DNA of 64,000 nt from Qipengyuania intermedia (lineage in GTDB: Bacteria > Pseudomonadota > Alphaproteobacteria > Sphingomonadales > Sphingomonadaceae): the NCBI RefSeq assembly GCF_019711615.1, contig NZ_JAIGNS010000001.1:620001-684000 (forward strand), given 5' to 3'. A program made the translations under genes and the position numbers. This document shows, in pieces, positions 16,963 to 26,048 of the stretch. Below the pieces are notes generated by a model, which saw only the letters and a list, made by a program, of their open reading frames with translations, was not told the origin of the DNA and ran no database searches. Numbering within the stretch: the stretch's first letter is position 1; each line of letters starts with the position of its first letter.

Positions 16963-18986
16963 TCCATTCCATGCCGGATCCCGATGGCGAACGCGTCGTC
17001 TCCGATCTCCTCGCTTACATGACGACCGAGGAAAAGGCCGGCCAGCTTGCGATAGTCACCGCGCCCGAACCGCAGGATCGCGCGGAAGTCGAACGCTTTA
17101 CGCAGGCCTTGCGGAGCGGACGCGTGACTGCGGTCGAGGGCATCGGTTCGAAAATCCAGGCCGAAGCGTTCCAGCAGATCGCAATCGAGGAATCGCGGCT
17201 TGGCATCCCGCTCCTTTTCCCCATGGAAACGGGGACCGGCATCGAAACGATCTTTCCTGCCCCAGTGGCGGCTGCGGCAAGCTGGGACATGGAAGCGATC
17301 TCGAATGCGGAAGCGGTAATCGCCCAGGAAGCGCATGCCTTGGGTTGCAATTGGGCACTTGCGCCGGACGCAGGCTACTTGCCCTCCAACATGCAGGCCG
17401 AGGATGGGCACGAAAGCCAGGTTGATCTCGTCGCGGCCCTGGCCGCTGCCCGGGTGCGCGGATTGCAGGGACTTGGCGATCCCTCACGCGAAGGCGTCCT
17501 CGCCTGCCTCGACCTTTCCCCGATCATCGGCAAGGCCGCAGCAGGCAGCGCCCAGGGCAAGGAAATTGCCGAAGCCATGCGCGTCGCGGCCAAGGTCGCG
17601 GAACAGGGTTATCTTGGGTCAATTTCGGTGGGCGGCGGCACCGTCCAGCAGCGCCGTGAAGCGCGAAAGGCTTTCTCCTTCCTCGAGGCAGCGGGAGCAT
17701 TTGACGGCATCATCCTGTCCGAATGGAAGGCGCTGGCTGCAGCGGCACGCGACAGCGAACCGATCGAGAGCGGCGATTCAATGCCGGTGGATGCGCTCGT
17801 TGCCGCCGTCGAGAGAGGCAAGATACCGCTCGCCCGACTTGACGACGCCGTCACCCGCGTTTTGCGCGCCAAATATGCGCTTGGACTTTTCACTCTCCCG
17901 CTCGGCAAGGAAGCCGTGCGAAGTCGCGGCAGCCTACCAACCCCGATCCAGAATCGCGAGACCGCCCTTACCCTTGCCAAGCGCTCGATTGTGCTACTGC
18001 GCAACGAACCGGCCATGCTTCCGCTCGGTTTCGATTCAGGCGACCTTCTGGTCATCGGTGCACCGGCTTCGGATCGAAGAGCGCCCTTGGCAGGCCGGAC
18101 CGGATACGCCGCAAGCCTGATCGATGGTCTAGAGCAACTCGGCGTGCCGCATAAATTCGCACCCGGCCTCGCCCTGCGCCACGATAACGACGGAATTGGC
18201 CGGATGATCGAAGCCGACAGCATGGCGATCGGCATGGCGTGCGAGGCGGCCAAACGGACCCGCACCGTAATCGTGACCTTGGGCCCGCGCACAGGCAGCG
18301 ATTTGGCCGAGGCGGAAAGGCAACTGCTTGCTTCGCTGCGCACGGTGACCGACCGTATCGTGCTTGTGACACTTGGGTCTACTCCGCTCGATCCGATTAT
18401 CGGTAGCGAACCTCTCGCGTGCGTATTGCACGCGGGCCAGCTCGGCACGATGAGCGGTCATGCGATAGCGGAAATCCTTACAGGTGAAGCGGCGCCGACC
18501 GGAAAGCTCCCGGTGGCGATTAAGGCCTCGTCGCAAAGCCACGGCCTGCCCTTCGGCCATGGCCTGCATTATGCGGACTTTGCCCTGACCGATTTCACTC
18601 TCGACCTTGCGTCCGATCGCGTTGTCGCGAGCGTCAGTATCCGCAATCTCGCGGAGGTCGCCGGCGTAGAGACTGTGCAGCTCTACCTGCGGCGCTATCG
18701 CGGCAACCATCTACCCAGCCGCCTGCACCTACGCGGTTTCCAGCGAATCTCGCTCGCTCCCGGCGAACGCCGATCCGTGACCTTCGAGATCGGCCGCAAG
18801 GAGATCGGCCAGCACCGCGAGGACGGGCGGTACTTCGCCGAAGGCGGACGCTACGACGTTCGGATCGGGCTTTCGTCGAAACGTGTGCTGGGCGGCGAGA
18901 TCGAAGTGCCCGATGCAATTGCGCGCGCCATGACAAGTTCGTTTGGCCACGGCCAAACCTCGTTCGCAGGGCAGCGAAGGGCTTGA
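16959..18986 (+). CDS. Glycoside hydrolase family 3-like protein lacking the usual catalytic residues
   Basis: 675 residues from ATG 16959 (MIHSMPDPDGERVVSDLL); a TTG start at 16857 would add 34 residues but has no ribosome site. The fold signals are GH3: MTTEEKAGQLAIV near the start, LGIPLLFPMETGTGI, GKIPLARLDDAVTRVLRAKYALGLF closing the barrel, then the second alpha/beta domain (SIVLLRNEPAMLPL, GEAAPTGKLPVAI) and a fibronectin-like C-terminus (AGVETVQLYLRRY). However, the nucleophile motif S-D-W reads SEW (in FDGIILSEWKA), and the K-H-F-x-G-D-G segment is missing. No signal peptide. It lies beside galactosidases, yet may be non-catalytic or have another activity. Confidence 0.8.
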   Translation: MIHSMPDPDGERVVSDLLAYMTTEEKAGQLAIVTAPEPQDRAEVERFTQALRSGRVTAVEGIGSKIQAEAFQQIAIEESRLGIPLLFPMETGTGIETIFPAPVAAAASWDMEAISNAEAVIAQEAHALGCNWALAPDAGYLPSNMQAEDGHESQVDLVAALAAARVRGLQGLGDPSREGVLACLDLSPIIGKAAAGSAQGKEIAEAMRVAAKVAEQGYLGSISVGGGTVQQRREARKAFSFLEAAGAFDGIILSEWKALAAAARDSEPIESGDSMPVDALVAAVERGKIPLARLDDAVTRVLRAKYALGLFTLPLGKEAVRSRGSLPTPIQNRETALTLAKRSIVLLRNEPAMLPLGFDSGDLLVIGAPASDRRAPLAGRTGYAASLIDGLEQLGVPHKFAPGLALRHDNDGIGRMIEADSMAIGMACEAAKRTRTVIVTLGPRTGSDLAEAERQLLASLRTVTDRIVLVTLGSTPLDPIIGSEPLACVLHAGQLGTMSGHAIAEILTGEAAPTGKLPVAIKASSQSHGLPFGHGLHYADFALTDFTLDLASDRVVASVSIRNLAEVAGVETVQLYLRRYRGNHLPSRLHLRGFQRISLAPGERRSVTFEIGRKEIGQHREDGRYFAEGGRYDVRIGLSSKRVLGGEIEVPDAIARAMTSSFGHGQTSFAGQRRA

Positions 18987-19031
18987 GGCGAGGCACCGCG
19001 TTTAGCGCAGCGCCTCACCTTCATGGCCTGA

Positions 19032-20456
19032 TTATACGGCAGCGTCGCGCTTGACCGTGATAACCTGCGGATTGGTGAACTCCTTGAGGCCGTCGAGGCC
19101 GTATTCCGCACCGATGCCCGATTGCTTATGCCCGCCGAAGGGCGTGAAGGGCGAAAGCTGCATGAATTCATTGATCCAGACGGTGCCGGTTTCGAGCTGC
19201 TCGGCAATCTCGACGCCCTTTTCCGTGTCCTTGGTCCAGACCGCGCCGGCGAGACCGTATTCGGAATTGTTCGCACGCTCGATGGCTTCTTCGACAGTCG
19301 AGAATTTCATCAGCGGCATGACCGGTCCGAACTGCTCTTCCGCCACGATGCGTGCATCCTCCGGCGGATTGTCGAGGATGGTGATCGGCACGTAATATCC
19401 GGTGCCCGAAGGGTCGGTGTCGCCACCGGTCAGAAACTGGTAGCCATTGTCCTTCGCGTCCTGGATCAGCTCGCAAACACGCTCGAACTGCTTCTTGTTC
19501 TGGATCGGCCCGACCCCTGTGCCCTGCTGCGAGCCGTCGCCGACGACGACGCCCTTCGCATATTCGGCAATCGCCTTGCTGAGATCGTCATAGATGTCCT
19601 CGTGGATGTAGATGCGCTTGGCCGCGATGCAGACCTGGCCGGCGTTGGAAAAGCTCGACCAGAACAGCTGCTCGGCCACTTTCTCTACATCGGCATCTGG
19701 CAGGACGATGGAGGCGTCGTTGCCGCCGAGTTCCAGCGTGATGCGCTTAAGGTCGCGCGATGCGCCTTCCATGATCTTCTTGCCGGTGGCGGTGGAGCCG
19801 GTGAAGGTGATCTTGTCGATGCCCGGATGCTCGGTGATCATCGGTCCGAGTTCGTCGGGGCCGGTGATGATGTTGACCGTACCGGCAGGCACGACGTCCT
19901 TGATCAGTTCCGCAATGCGCAGCGTTGTTAGCGGGGTGAACGGCGAGGGTTTCAGCACGATCGTGCACCCTGCCACCAAGGCGGGCACGATCTTCTGGAT
20001 CGCCATCATGATCGGGAAGTTCCACGGCACGATGCCGCCGACCACGCCAACCGGTACGCGCCGCGTGCGTGACAGGCGGGTGTCGTCGTCCTGGTTGATC
20101 ACATCATCGAGGGTCAGGGTCGACTGCGCTGCGGCAAGTCCTGCCGCGCCGTAAATTTCCTGCTGCGCCTGCGCATGGGGCTTGCCCTGCTCGCTGGTTA
20201 GGAGGCGATACAGTTCATCCGCATTGTCCTTGATCGCGGCCGCAATGCCCTGGACCACTTTCTGACGTTCTTCCGCGCTCGTTTTCTTCCAGCTCTTGAA
20301 GGCGCGGCGGGCTGCATCGACGGCCCGGTCGAGTTCGTCCTTCGTGCACGATGGCACGACCCCGATGACCTGTTCGTTGGCGGGATTGACGACCTCGATC
20401 GTCTCGGAGGTGGTGATCATTTCTCCGTCGATCAGGTTGGCATAGGCTTTGGTCAT
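19032..20456 (-). CDS. NAD(P)-dependent aldehyde dehydrogenase
   Basis: 474 residues. Class 1/2 aldehyde dehydrogenase fold: VGGIVPWNFPIMMAIQKI, ITFTGSTATGKKIM, general-base segment LELGGNDASIV, nucleophile Cys in NAGQVCIAAKR, and EQFGPVMPLMKF near the end. ATG 20456 is chosen: GAGGAGAGA sits about eight bases upstream, while the longer frame to 20525 has no support. It converges on the GH3-like gene (45 bp between stops) and lies downstream of the GH42 gene on the same strand (75 bp), so it may be co-transcribed with it. The substrate is unknown; it is not an MmsA-type enzyme, judging by the CoA-independent motif set. Confidence 0.88.
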   Translation of the reverse strand: MTKAYANLIDGEMITTSETIEVVNPANEQVIGVVPSCTKDELDRAVDAARRAFKSWKKTSAEERQKVVQGIAAAIKDNADELYRLLTSEQGKPHAQAQQEIYGAAGLAAAQSTLTLDDVINQDDDTRLSRTRRVPVGVVGGIVPWNFPIMMAIQKIVPALVAGCTIVLKPSPFTPLTTLRIAELIKDVVPAGTVNIITGPDELGPMITEHPGIDKITFTGSTATGKKIMEGASRDLKRITLELGGNDASIVLPDADVEKVAEQLFWSSFSNAGQVCIAAKRIYIHEDIYDDLSKAIAEYAKGVVVGDGSQQGTGVGPIQNKKQFERVCELIQDAKDNGYQFLTGGDTDPSGTGYYVPITILDNPPEDARIVAEEQFGPVMPLMKFSTVEEAIERANNSEYGLAGAVWTKDTEKGVEIAEQLETGTVWINEFMQLSPFTPFGGHKQSGIGAEYGLDGLKEFTNPQVITVKRDAAV

Positions 20457-20531
20457 CGTCTCTCTCCTCAAGCGCAAGAATCGGTTGCTTATCGAGACCC
20501 TATAGGTCGAACGCCCGCCCGACAATCCGAC

Positions 20532-22391
20532 TCAATCGAAGGATACCTGAGCGGTCAGATAGTCGAAGGTGAATCGGGTGCCTCCGCAAGTGCGGTGCCG
20601 TATCCCCTTCGGTAAAGGTTCGTGGGGCAAACCCGCATCGCTTGCTGCCCTTTCGACCAAGCGGTCGAACATGCTCCCTTCGGGCCATGTGCAGCAAAGC
20701 CGGACGTTGCAATGGCGATAGCTGCAAACCTCTGCCGTTTTCGCCACGAATTCCGGTTCGGCTTCGCCTTCATAATGGTCGAGCCACCCCTTCGCAGTCC
20801 ATCCGTCTCCGGCCATCTGCAACCTGTTCGACAGGCTCTCGCTCCTGACGACCTTACCGCCGATCAGATCAGCGAATTCCTGATCGGCCAAGCCGCTCGG
20901 AATTGCGAAATCCGCATCGCGTGTGGCTGTCCTCGGGCCGACGACGATCTGGCCATCGAATCTCTTCAAGGCGTCGGCGAGACCCCCTGTCATCACCGGA
21001 AGGCAGGGGACTACGACCAGCGAATACCCCTCCAGTCCGGTTTCGGGAGGGAGGATATCGACATTGAGGCCCAACCTCCGCAACGATGAGTAGGCGGAGA
21101 ATGCAGCCCACAAGGCGGAGCGCCCTTCCCCCTGCGGCTGGATCTGGGTGATCCATTCACTGTCGTACGAGAAAATAAGCGCAGCGTGCTTGGGCGCGTC
21201 GCCAACTGCACCCAAAGACGCGACATCTTGTACCGCCGAGGATGCCTCTGCGAAGGCCGGCGCGGGCTCTCCGTCCGGCCTCAGCAGGCCTGCGTGCATC
21301 TGTTCCTGCGCCTTTGGAAATTGCCGCCAGCGGAAATAGCTGACCATTTCCGCCCCATGCGCGAAAGCTTCCAAGGTCCAGAGCCGGGTCATGCCGGGCA
21401 AAGGCGCGGGATTGTAGCGCGCCCAATTGACCGGCCCCGGCTGCTGTTCGAGCACGTTCCAGCGCCCGTCCTTCGCGCACCCGCGGTAAAGGTCATGGTG
21501 GAATGCGGCGATGTCGGGATGCCCCTGACGCGCAAAGTCACGCTTCTCTTCCTCGGTGAAGCGGAACATCTCGAGGAAGCCGAGCGGGTAGCTGTCCCAG
21601 CCCAGTACATCGAGGTCCTGCGCAAGGTCGTGATGGTCGTAACCGGTGTAGAAGCCCATCGCGTTGTGCATGATGTCGCGACCGGGTGATGCCTCGCGCA
21701 GGATCTCGACCTGCGCCCTGTTGAACCGGACAACCTGGTCCGAAGAAAACCGACGGAAAGCCAGCCAATGCGCCGGATTGGCTTCCGTCACTGTCCGGTC
21801 GGGTAGCTCGATTTCGTCGAAGGAACGGTATTCCATCGACCAGAACACGTTCCCCCAAGCCTCATTGAGCGTCGCTACAGAGCCATAACGTTCGGCAAGC
21901 CAGCGGCGGAAGGCGTGGCGTGCGGCAGGCGAGAAGCTTTGCACCGTATTATGGCAGCCGTACTCGTTATCGGTCTGCCAGCCGACCACGCCCGGATGCT
22001 GTCCGTATCGCTCCGCCACGACGCGCGTGATCCGCCGCGCTTCTGCGCCGTAGCCTTGGTGACTGAAGCAATAGTGCCGCCTCGAACCGAACCCGCGCAG
22101 CTGTCCCTCGCGATCGACCGCCAGCATGTCCGGCATGCGGTCGACGAGCCACTTCGGCGGCGTCGCGGTCGGCGTACCCATGATGATGCCCAGCCCCGCC
22201 GAGTGCAGCGTCTCGACCGCGCGGTCGAGCCAGTCCCAATCGTATTGACCGGGTTCGGGCTCGATGCGGCTCCACGCGAATTCACCGATCCGGACACGGG
22301 TGAGCCCGATCTCGCGCATCAGGCGCGCATCCTCGGGCCAACGCTCCTCGGTCCAGTGTTCGGGATAATAGCAAACGCCGAGGTGCATCAC
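20532..22391 (-). CDS. Beta-galactosidase, glycoside hydrolase family 42
   Basis: 619 residues, cytoplasmic (no signal peptide). N-terminal TIM barrel starts at once: HLGVCYYPEHWTEERWPEDA. The acid/base Glu143 is in WQTDNEYGCH and the nucleophile Glu315 in WNVLEQQPGPVNW. A trimerisation-type middle domain (HAALIFSYDSEW to VVVPCLPVMTGG) and a small C-terminal beta domain follow. It releases galactose from beta-galactosides. It is divergent from the symporter gene across a 64-bp gap that must hold both promoters. The first two codons are both Met (22391 and 22388), so the exact start is ambiguous by one residue. Confidence 0.93.
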   Translation of the reverse strand: MMHLGVCYYPEHWTEERWPEDARLMREIGLTRVRIGEFAWSRIEPEPGQYDWDWLDRAVETLHSAGLGIIMGTPTATPPKWLVDRMPDMLAVDREGQLRGFGSRRHYCFSHQGYGAEARRITRVVAERYGQHPGVVGWQTDNEYGCHNTVQSFSPAARHAFRRWLAERYGSVATLNEAWGNVFWSMEYRSFDEIELPDRTVTEANPAHWLAFRRFSSDQVVRFNRAQVEILREASPGRDIMHNAMGFYTGYDHHDLAQDLDVLGWDSYPLGFLEMFRFTEEEKRDFARQGHPDIAAFHHDLYRGCAKDGRWNVLEQQPGPVNWARYNPAPLPGMTRLWTLEAFAHGAEMVSYFRWRQFPKAQEQMHAGLLRPDGEPAPAFAEASSAVQDVASLGAVGDAPKHAALIFSYDSEWITQIQPQGEGRSALWAAFSAYSSLRRLGLNVDILPPETGLEGYSLVVVPCLPVMTGGLADALKRFDGQIVVGPRTATRDADFAIPSGLADQEFADLIGGKVVRSESLSNRLQMAGDGWTAKGWLDHYEGEAEPEFVAKTAEVCSYRHCNVRLCCTWPEGSMFDRLVERAASDAGLPHEPLPKGIRHRTCGGTRFTFDYLTAQVSFD

Positions 22392-22455
22392 TGTCTCTCC
22401 ATGCGCTTGCGTCTATCGCCGAATATGCGATGGATGCCAGCCTATTCGGGAGGGA

Positions 22456-23949
22456 ATGGTGTTCGGCGATACAGCGGATTTCGCGAATGCGGGGCAGCTC
22501 GCGGTTTTTGTCGGGCTGACGGCTCTCGTCGCGCTGCTGACCTGGTGGAAGGTCAGAAGCGCAAAACACGACGGATCTCAAAAAGACGTCTTCCTTGCCG
22601 GCAAGGGCCTGAGCTGGGTCTTCGTGGCTGGCGCAATTACGCTCACCAACCTGTCGACCGACCAGCTGGTCGGGATGAACGGCAACCAGATGTTGCTGCT
22701 GGCATGGTGGGAGATCGCGGGCTTTGTCGGCCTGATGACACTCGCCTTCGTTTTCGTGCCGCTTTACTATCGGTACAATTGCACCACGGTCACGGAATTG
22801 CTCGAAAGGCGCTATGACGGACGTTCAATCCGCACGCTGATCTCGGCGATCTTCATACTCGGTAACCTGCTGATCTATCTTCCTGCTGCGCTTTATTCGG
22901 GAGGATTGTTCCTGCAATCGCTGTTCGGGGCAAATGTGCCATTGCTGGCCTTCTCTCTCGGCCTGGCCCTGATCGGCGCGGCCTACACGATTTTCGGCGG
23001 TCTGAGGGCTGTGGCCGTGATGGACACATTCTCCGGTATCGGGATCCTGTTCCTCGCCCTCGTCATCGTATTCCTCGCGCTGGCGGCGGTCGATTTCGAC
23101 ATCGTGACTGGCGTGCCGCCGGAAAGGTTGAGCATGATCGGCAGCGCCGACAGCCCGATCCCGTTCCACACGCTCTTCACCGGCATGGCATTCATCCAGA
23201 TCTTCTACTGGTCGACCAACCAGAACATCACGCAAAAGGCGATGGCCGCGCCCACCGTCAAGGAGGCGCAAAAGGGCGTATTCGCAGCTGCAGCCGTGCG
23301 TATCCTCGTGGTCCCGCCGATCGTGGTGATCCCGGGCGTCGTCGCCTTCAAGCTGTTCGGCGACGTCGGCGATGCCGCTTACGGCCGCCTGGTCGCCGAG
23401 GTCCTGCCGAGCTGGCTCTCCGGCGCATTCGCGGCCATGGTCGCCGCCGCAGTGATCACGACTTTCAGTGCGGTGCTCAATTCCACCGTTGCGCTCTATT
23501 CGGTCGACTTCCACGAGCGTTTTATCGGCGAAGTGAAGAACCACTGGAAGCTGGGCGCAGCCATGAGCGTGGTTGCTACCATCCTCGCCATGATCATGGT
23601 CCCGCTGTTCCAAAATGCGGAGAGCATCATCAACCTGCTCCAGCAGCTGAACGGGCTTTCCTCGATGCCGATCCTGTCGGCCTTCATCGTCGGATTGTTG
23701 TTTCGCAATGTTGCTGCGCGCTCGGCTATCGCCGGGGTGGTCTGGGGTATCTCGCTCTACGGCCTGTTTACCTTCAACGCGGCATTCGCGGAGGCGGTCG
23801 GGATCCACTACATCGATTTCATGGTAATTACGCTGCTGACCTCGGTCGTCGCCGCACTCGGGTTCAACAGGCTGGTTCTGGGTCGCCGGGCGCAGTGGCT
23901 GGGGCTCTCCCTGTTCCGCGCCAAGCCCGAAGCCGCCGCCGAGGTATGA
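22456..23949 (+). CDS. Sodium/solute symporter (SSS family), probable galactose or galactoside importer
   Basis: 497 residues with about 13-14 membrane helices. It is vSGLT-like: GAITLTNLSTDQLVGMNGNQ near 60, FVPLYYRYNCTTVTELLERRY near 100, FYWSTNQNITQKAMAAPTVKEAQKG near 255 and TTFSAVLNSTVALYSVDF near 335. SSS proteins couple sugar uptake to sodium. Substrate inferred from the downstream galactosidase and Leloir genes, with which it is coupled by an ATGA overlap. GGGAGGG sits immediately before ATG 22456; GTG 22459 would have better spacing. With no other inner-membrane transporter in the cluster, it may have to carry intact disaccharides. Confidence 0.9.
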   Translation: MVFGDTADFANAGQLAVFVGLTALVALLTWWKVRSAKHDGSQKDVFLAGKGLSWVFVAGAITLTNLSTDQLVGMNGNQMLLLAWWEIAGFVGLMTLAFVFVPLYYRYNCTTVTELLERRYDGRSIRTLISAIFILGNLLIYLPAALYSGGLFLQSLFGANVPLLAFSLGLALIGAAYTIFGGLRAVAVMDTFSGIGILFLALVIVFLALAAVDFDIVTGVPPERLSMIGSADSPIPFHTLFTGMAFIQIFYWSTNQNITQKAMAAPTVKEAQKGVFAAAAVRILVVPPIVVIPGVVAFKLFGDVGDAAYGRLVAEVLPSWLSGAFAAMVAAAVITTFSAVLNSTVALYSVDFHERFIGEVKNHWKLGAAMSVVATILAMIMVPLFQNAESIINLLQQLNGLSSMPILSAFIVGLLFRNVAARSAIAGVVWGISLYGLFTFNAAFAEAVGIHYIDFMVITLLTSVVAALGFNRLVLGRRAQWLGLSLFRAKPEAAAEV

Positions 23950-26048
23950 GCGACGCCGAGCTCCTCGAACTCCACGGTGATGAGTGGAGCCAGGTAATCG
24001 AACGATTGCCACAGGGCGGTTTCGCATGGCGGCACCTTGGCGCTCGGCTGGAGCCCGGTGTGCTTCCGGCGGCACGCGATCTCCTGGGCGCGACGACGTT
24101 TTCCCTGAATGAACCGTTGGCGCTGCCGGTTTTCCCCGTCGCCGGCTCCGGATGGTTCGGACCGTCCGCAGCGGAACTCCTTCGCGAAGACACGCGCCGG
24201 ATCGACCTCGAGCTCAGAAGCTTTTCTGCGACGGTCACGGACGATCGGGTCGAACTGGTTTGCAGCGATGAGCGCGAGCAGGTCTCCTTCGTCACGCGCT
24301 TTTCGAAACTTGCGACCGGTCTCGCCGTGGAGACCGAGGTGACGAACGAGGGCGATGACCCGGTCATCCTTTCCTCGCTCGCCAGCGCCTTTCTCCCCCT
24401 GCCGCCAAGCGCCACGCATCTGGTATCCTGGCGTGGCCGCCACGCAGCCGAATTCGAGGAATGTGTCGAAGCGATGCCCGCGCATGGCTGGCAGCGCGAA
24501 ACTCGCGAAGGCATGACCGGTCATGGTGGGCCTCCGGCATGCCAGGTCCTTTGCAGCGGATGCGGATGGTATTCCGGTCTTGCCCTGTCGGCGCAATTGG
24601 CGTGGTCGGGAGACACCCGCATCGCCATCGAGCGACACGACGAGGGGGCTTGGCTGCTCACGGCGGAGGCCATCCATGTGCCGGGCGAAATACGCTTGGC
24701 GCCGGGCGAACGCCATCGCGCACCACAGCTGATGGTCGCCATATCGCGTTCGGGGCGAAATGGGATTGCTGCCCAGCAACACGCCATGGTGCGGTCGGTT
24801 GTCGAATGGCCCAACGGTACAATGCGCCCGCGTCCGGTACACCTCAACAGCTGGGAAGCTTGCTATTTCGCGCATGACCAGGCGCGGATGAAGGAATTGG
24901 CGAGTGCGGCTGCCGACATCGGCGTAGAGCGCTTCGTTCTCGACGATGGCTGGTTCGACGGACGAGAGGGCGATTGCGCGGGCCTCGGCGACTGGACGCC
25001 GGACCAGCGCAAATATCCTGCCGGGCTGGCACCTCTCGCCGAGCACGTTCAAGCGCTCGGCATGGAGTTCGGGCTTTGGGTCGAGCCGGAGATGATCAAC
25101 CCGGACAGCGACCTGTTTCGCGCGCATCCCGATTGGGTGCTCGGCGCAAACGGTCGATCGAAACCGACTGCACGCAATCAGCTTGTGCTCGACATGCGGC
25201 GTCCGGATGTGCGCGATCATCTCTACGAGAAGCTCGACGGGCTGCTTTCTGCAACGCCGATCTCCTATCTTAAATGGGATCACAACCGGGCGCATGCTCC
25301 AGCCGGCGGCTCGGCACAAACGCGTGGCACTTACGATTTGCTGGCGCGCATCCGTGCCGCCCACCCGCATGTCGAGATCGAGAGCTGCGCCGCTGGAGGC
25401 GGCCGGATCGATGCGGGCATCGCCCGTTTCGTCCACCGGTTCTGGACCAGCGACAACATCGATGCCCTCGCGCGGATTCCCATGCAAAGGGCTTTTACGG
25501 CCTTCATGCCACCGGAACTGATGGGCGCCCATGTGGGTGCATCTCCCAGCCACGCAACAGGGCGATCCCAGGCGCTCGATCTTCGCGCGGCAATAGCATC
25601 GCAAGGGCACTTCGGCATCGAGCTTGACCCGAGCCAACTGGATCCGGCCGAGCGTCGCGAAATTGCGGCCTGGATCGACTTCTACAAAAATTGGCGCCGC
25701 CTGGCACATGGCGGAGAAACCGTGCTCGGCGAGGGGCCAAACGGCATCCTGTGGCAGGCCCAGGGCGATGGCAGCGAGTATATTCTCTGGATATCGCGCG
25801 CGCAGATGTCGCATGAACGACGCGACGCACCCCTTCCCCTGCCTTTCGCAGCCGGGCGCGACTGGCGGGTGAAACTCCTCGAACAGGCAGGTAGGAGCCA
25901 CGTCCTTGCTGCGCGAAATGCCAAGGCAATCGATGCGATGAAACACGCTGCCCGCACCTTCAGCGGTTCATGGCTGGCCGCCGCAGGACTGCCTCTCCCC
26001 GCGCTAACTGCCGAGAGCGCGGCAATCTTTCACCTGGAGGCTGTGTGA
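23946..26048 (+). CDS. Alpha-galactosidase, glycoside hydrolase family 36
   Basis: 700 residues, no signal peptide, so cytoplasmic. Architecture: N-terminal beta-supersandwich about 1-290, barrel from RPVHLNSWEACYF (about 297), C-terminal beta domain. Nucleophile Asp445 in YLKWDHNR and acid/base Asp503 in WTSDNIDA are both present, with VLDDGWFDGREGD and ESCAAGGGRID supporting GH36. It would hydrolyse alpha-1,6-galactosides such as melibiose. ATG 23946 overlaps the symporter stop, and its own stop overlaps the GTG of galT. A very long open frame on the opposite strand here is a codon-bias shadow. Confidence 0.93.
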   Translation: MSDAELLELHGDEWSQVIERLPQGGFAWRHLGARLEPGVLPAARDLLGATTFSLNEPLALPVFPVAGSGWFGPSAAELLREDTRRIDLELRSFSATVTDDRVELVCSDEREQVSFVTRFSKLATGLAVETEVTNEGDDPVILSSLASAFLPLPPSATHLVSWRGRHAAEFEECVEAMPAHGWQRETREGMTGHGGPPACQVLCSGCGWYSGLALSAQLAWSGDTRIAIERHDEGAWLLTAEAIHVPGEIRLAPGERHRAPQLMVAISRSGRNGIAAQQHAMVRSVVEWPNGTMRPRPVHLNSWEACYFAHDQARMKELASAAADIGVERFVLDDGWFDGREGDCAGLGDWTPDQRKYPAGLAPLAEHVQALGMEFGLWVEPEMINPDSDLFRAHPDWVLGANGRSKPTARNQLVLDMRRPDVRDHLYEKLDGLLSATPISYLKWDHNRAHAPAGGSAQTRGTYDLLARIRAAHPHVEIESCAAGGGRIDAGIARFVHRFWTSDNIDALARIPMQRAFTAFMPPELMGAHVGASPSHATGRSQALDLRAAIASQGHFGIELDPSQLDPAERREIAAWIDFYKNWRRLAHGGETVLGEGPNGILWQAQGDGSEYILWISRAQMSHERRDAPLPLPFAAGRDWRVKLLEQAGRSHVLAARNAKAIDAMKHAARTFSGSWLAAAGLPLPALTAESAAIFHLEAV

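Noticed and set aside
18984-19017. Hairpin TGAGGCG/CGCCTCA between the GH3-like and aldehyde dehydrogenase stops as a bidirectional terminator
   Set aside because: Only seven pairs, a 20-base loop and no U-tract on either strand; too weak to annotate.
23808-25946. A 712-codon open frame on the minus strand opposite the GH36 gene
   Set aside because: It mirrors the codon bias of a G+C-rich gene; the plus strand has complete GH36 catalytic motifs and coupled neighbours, while this frame has no recognisable domain.
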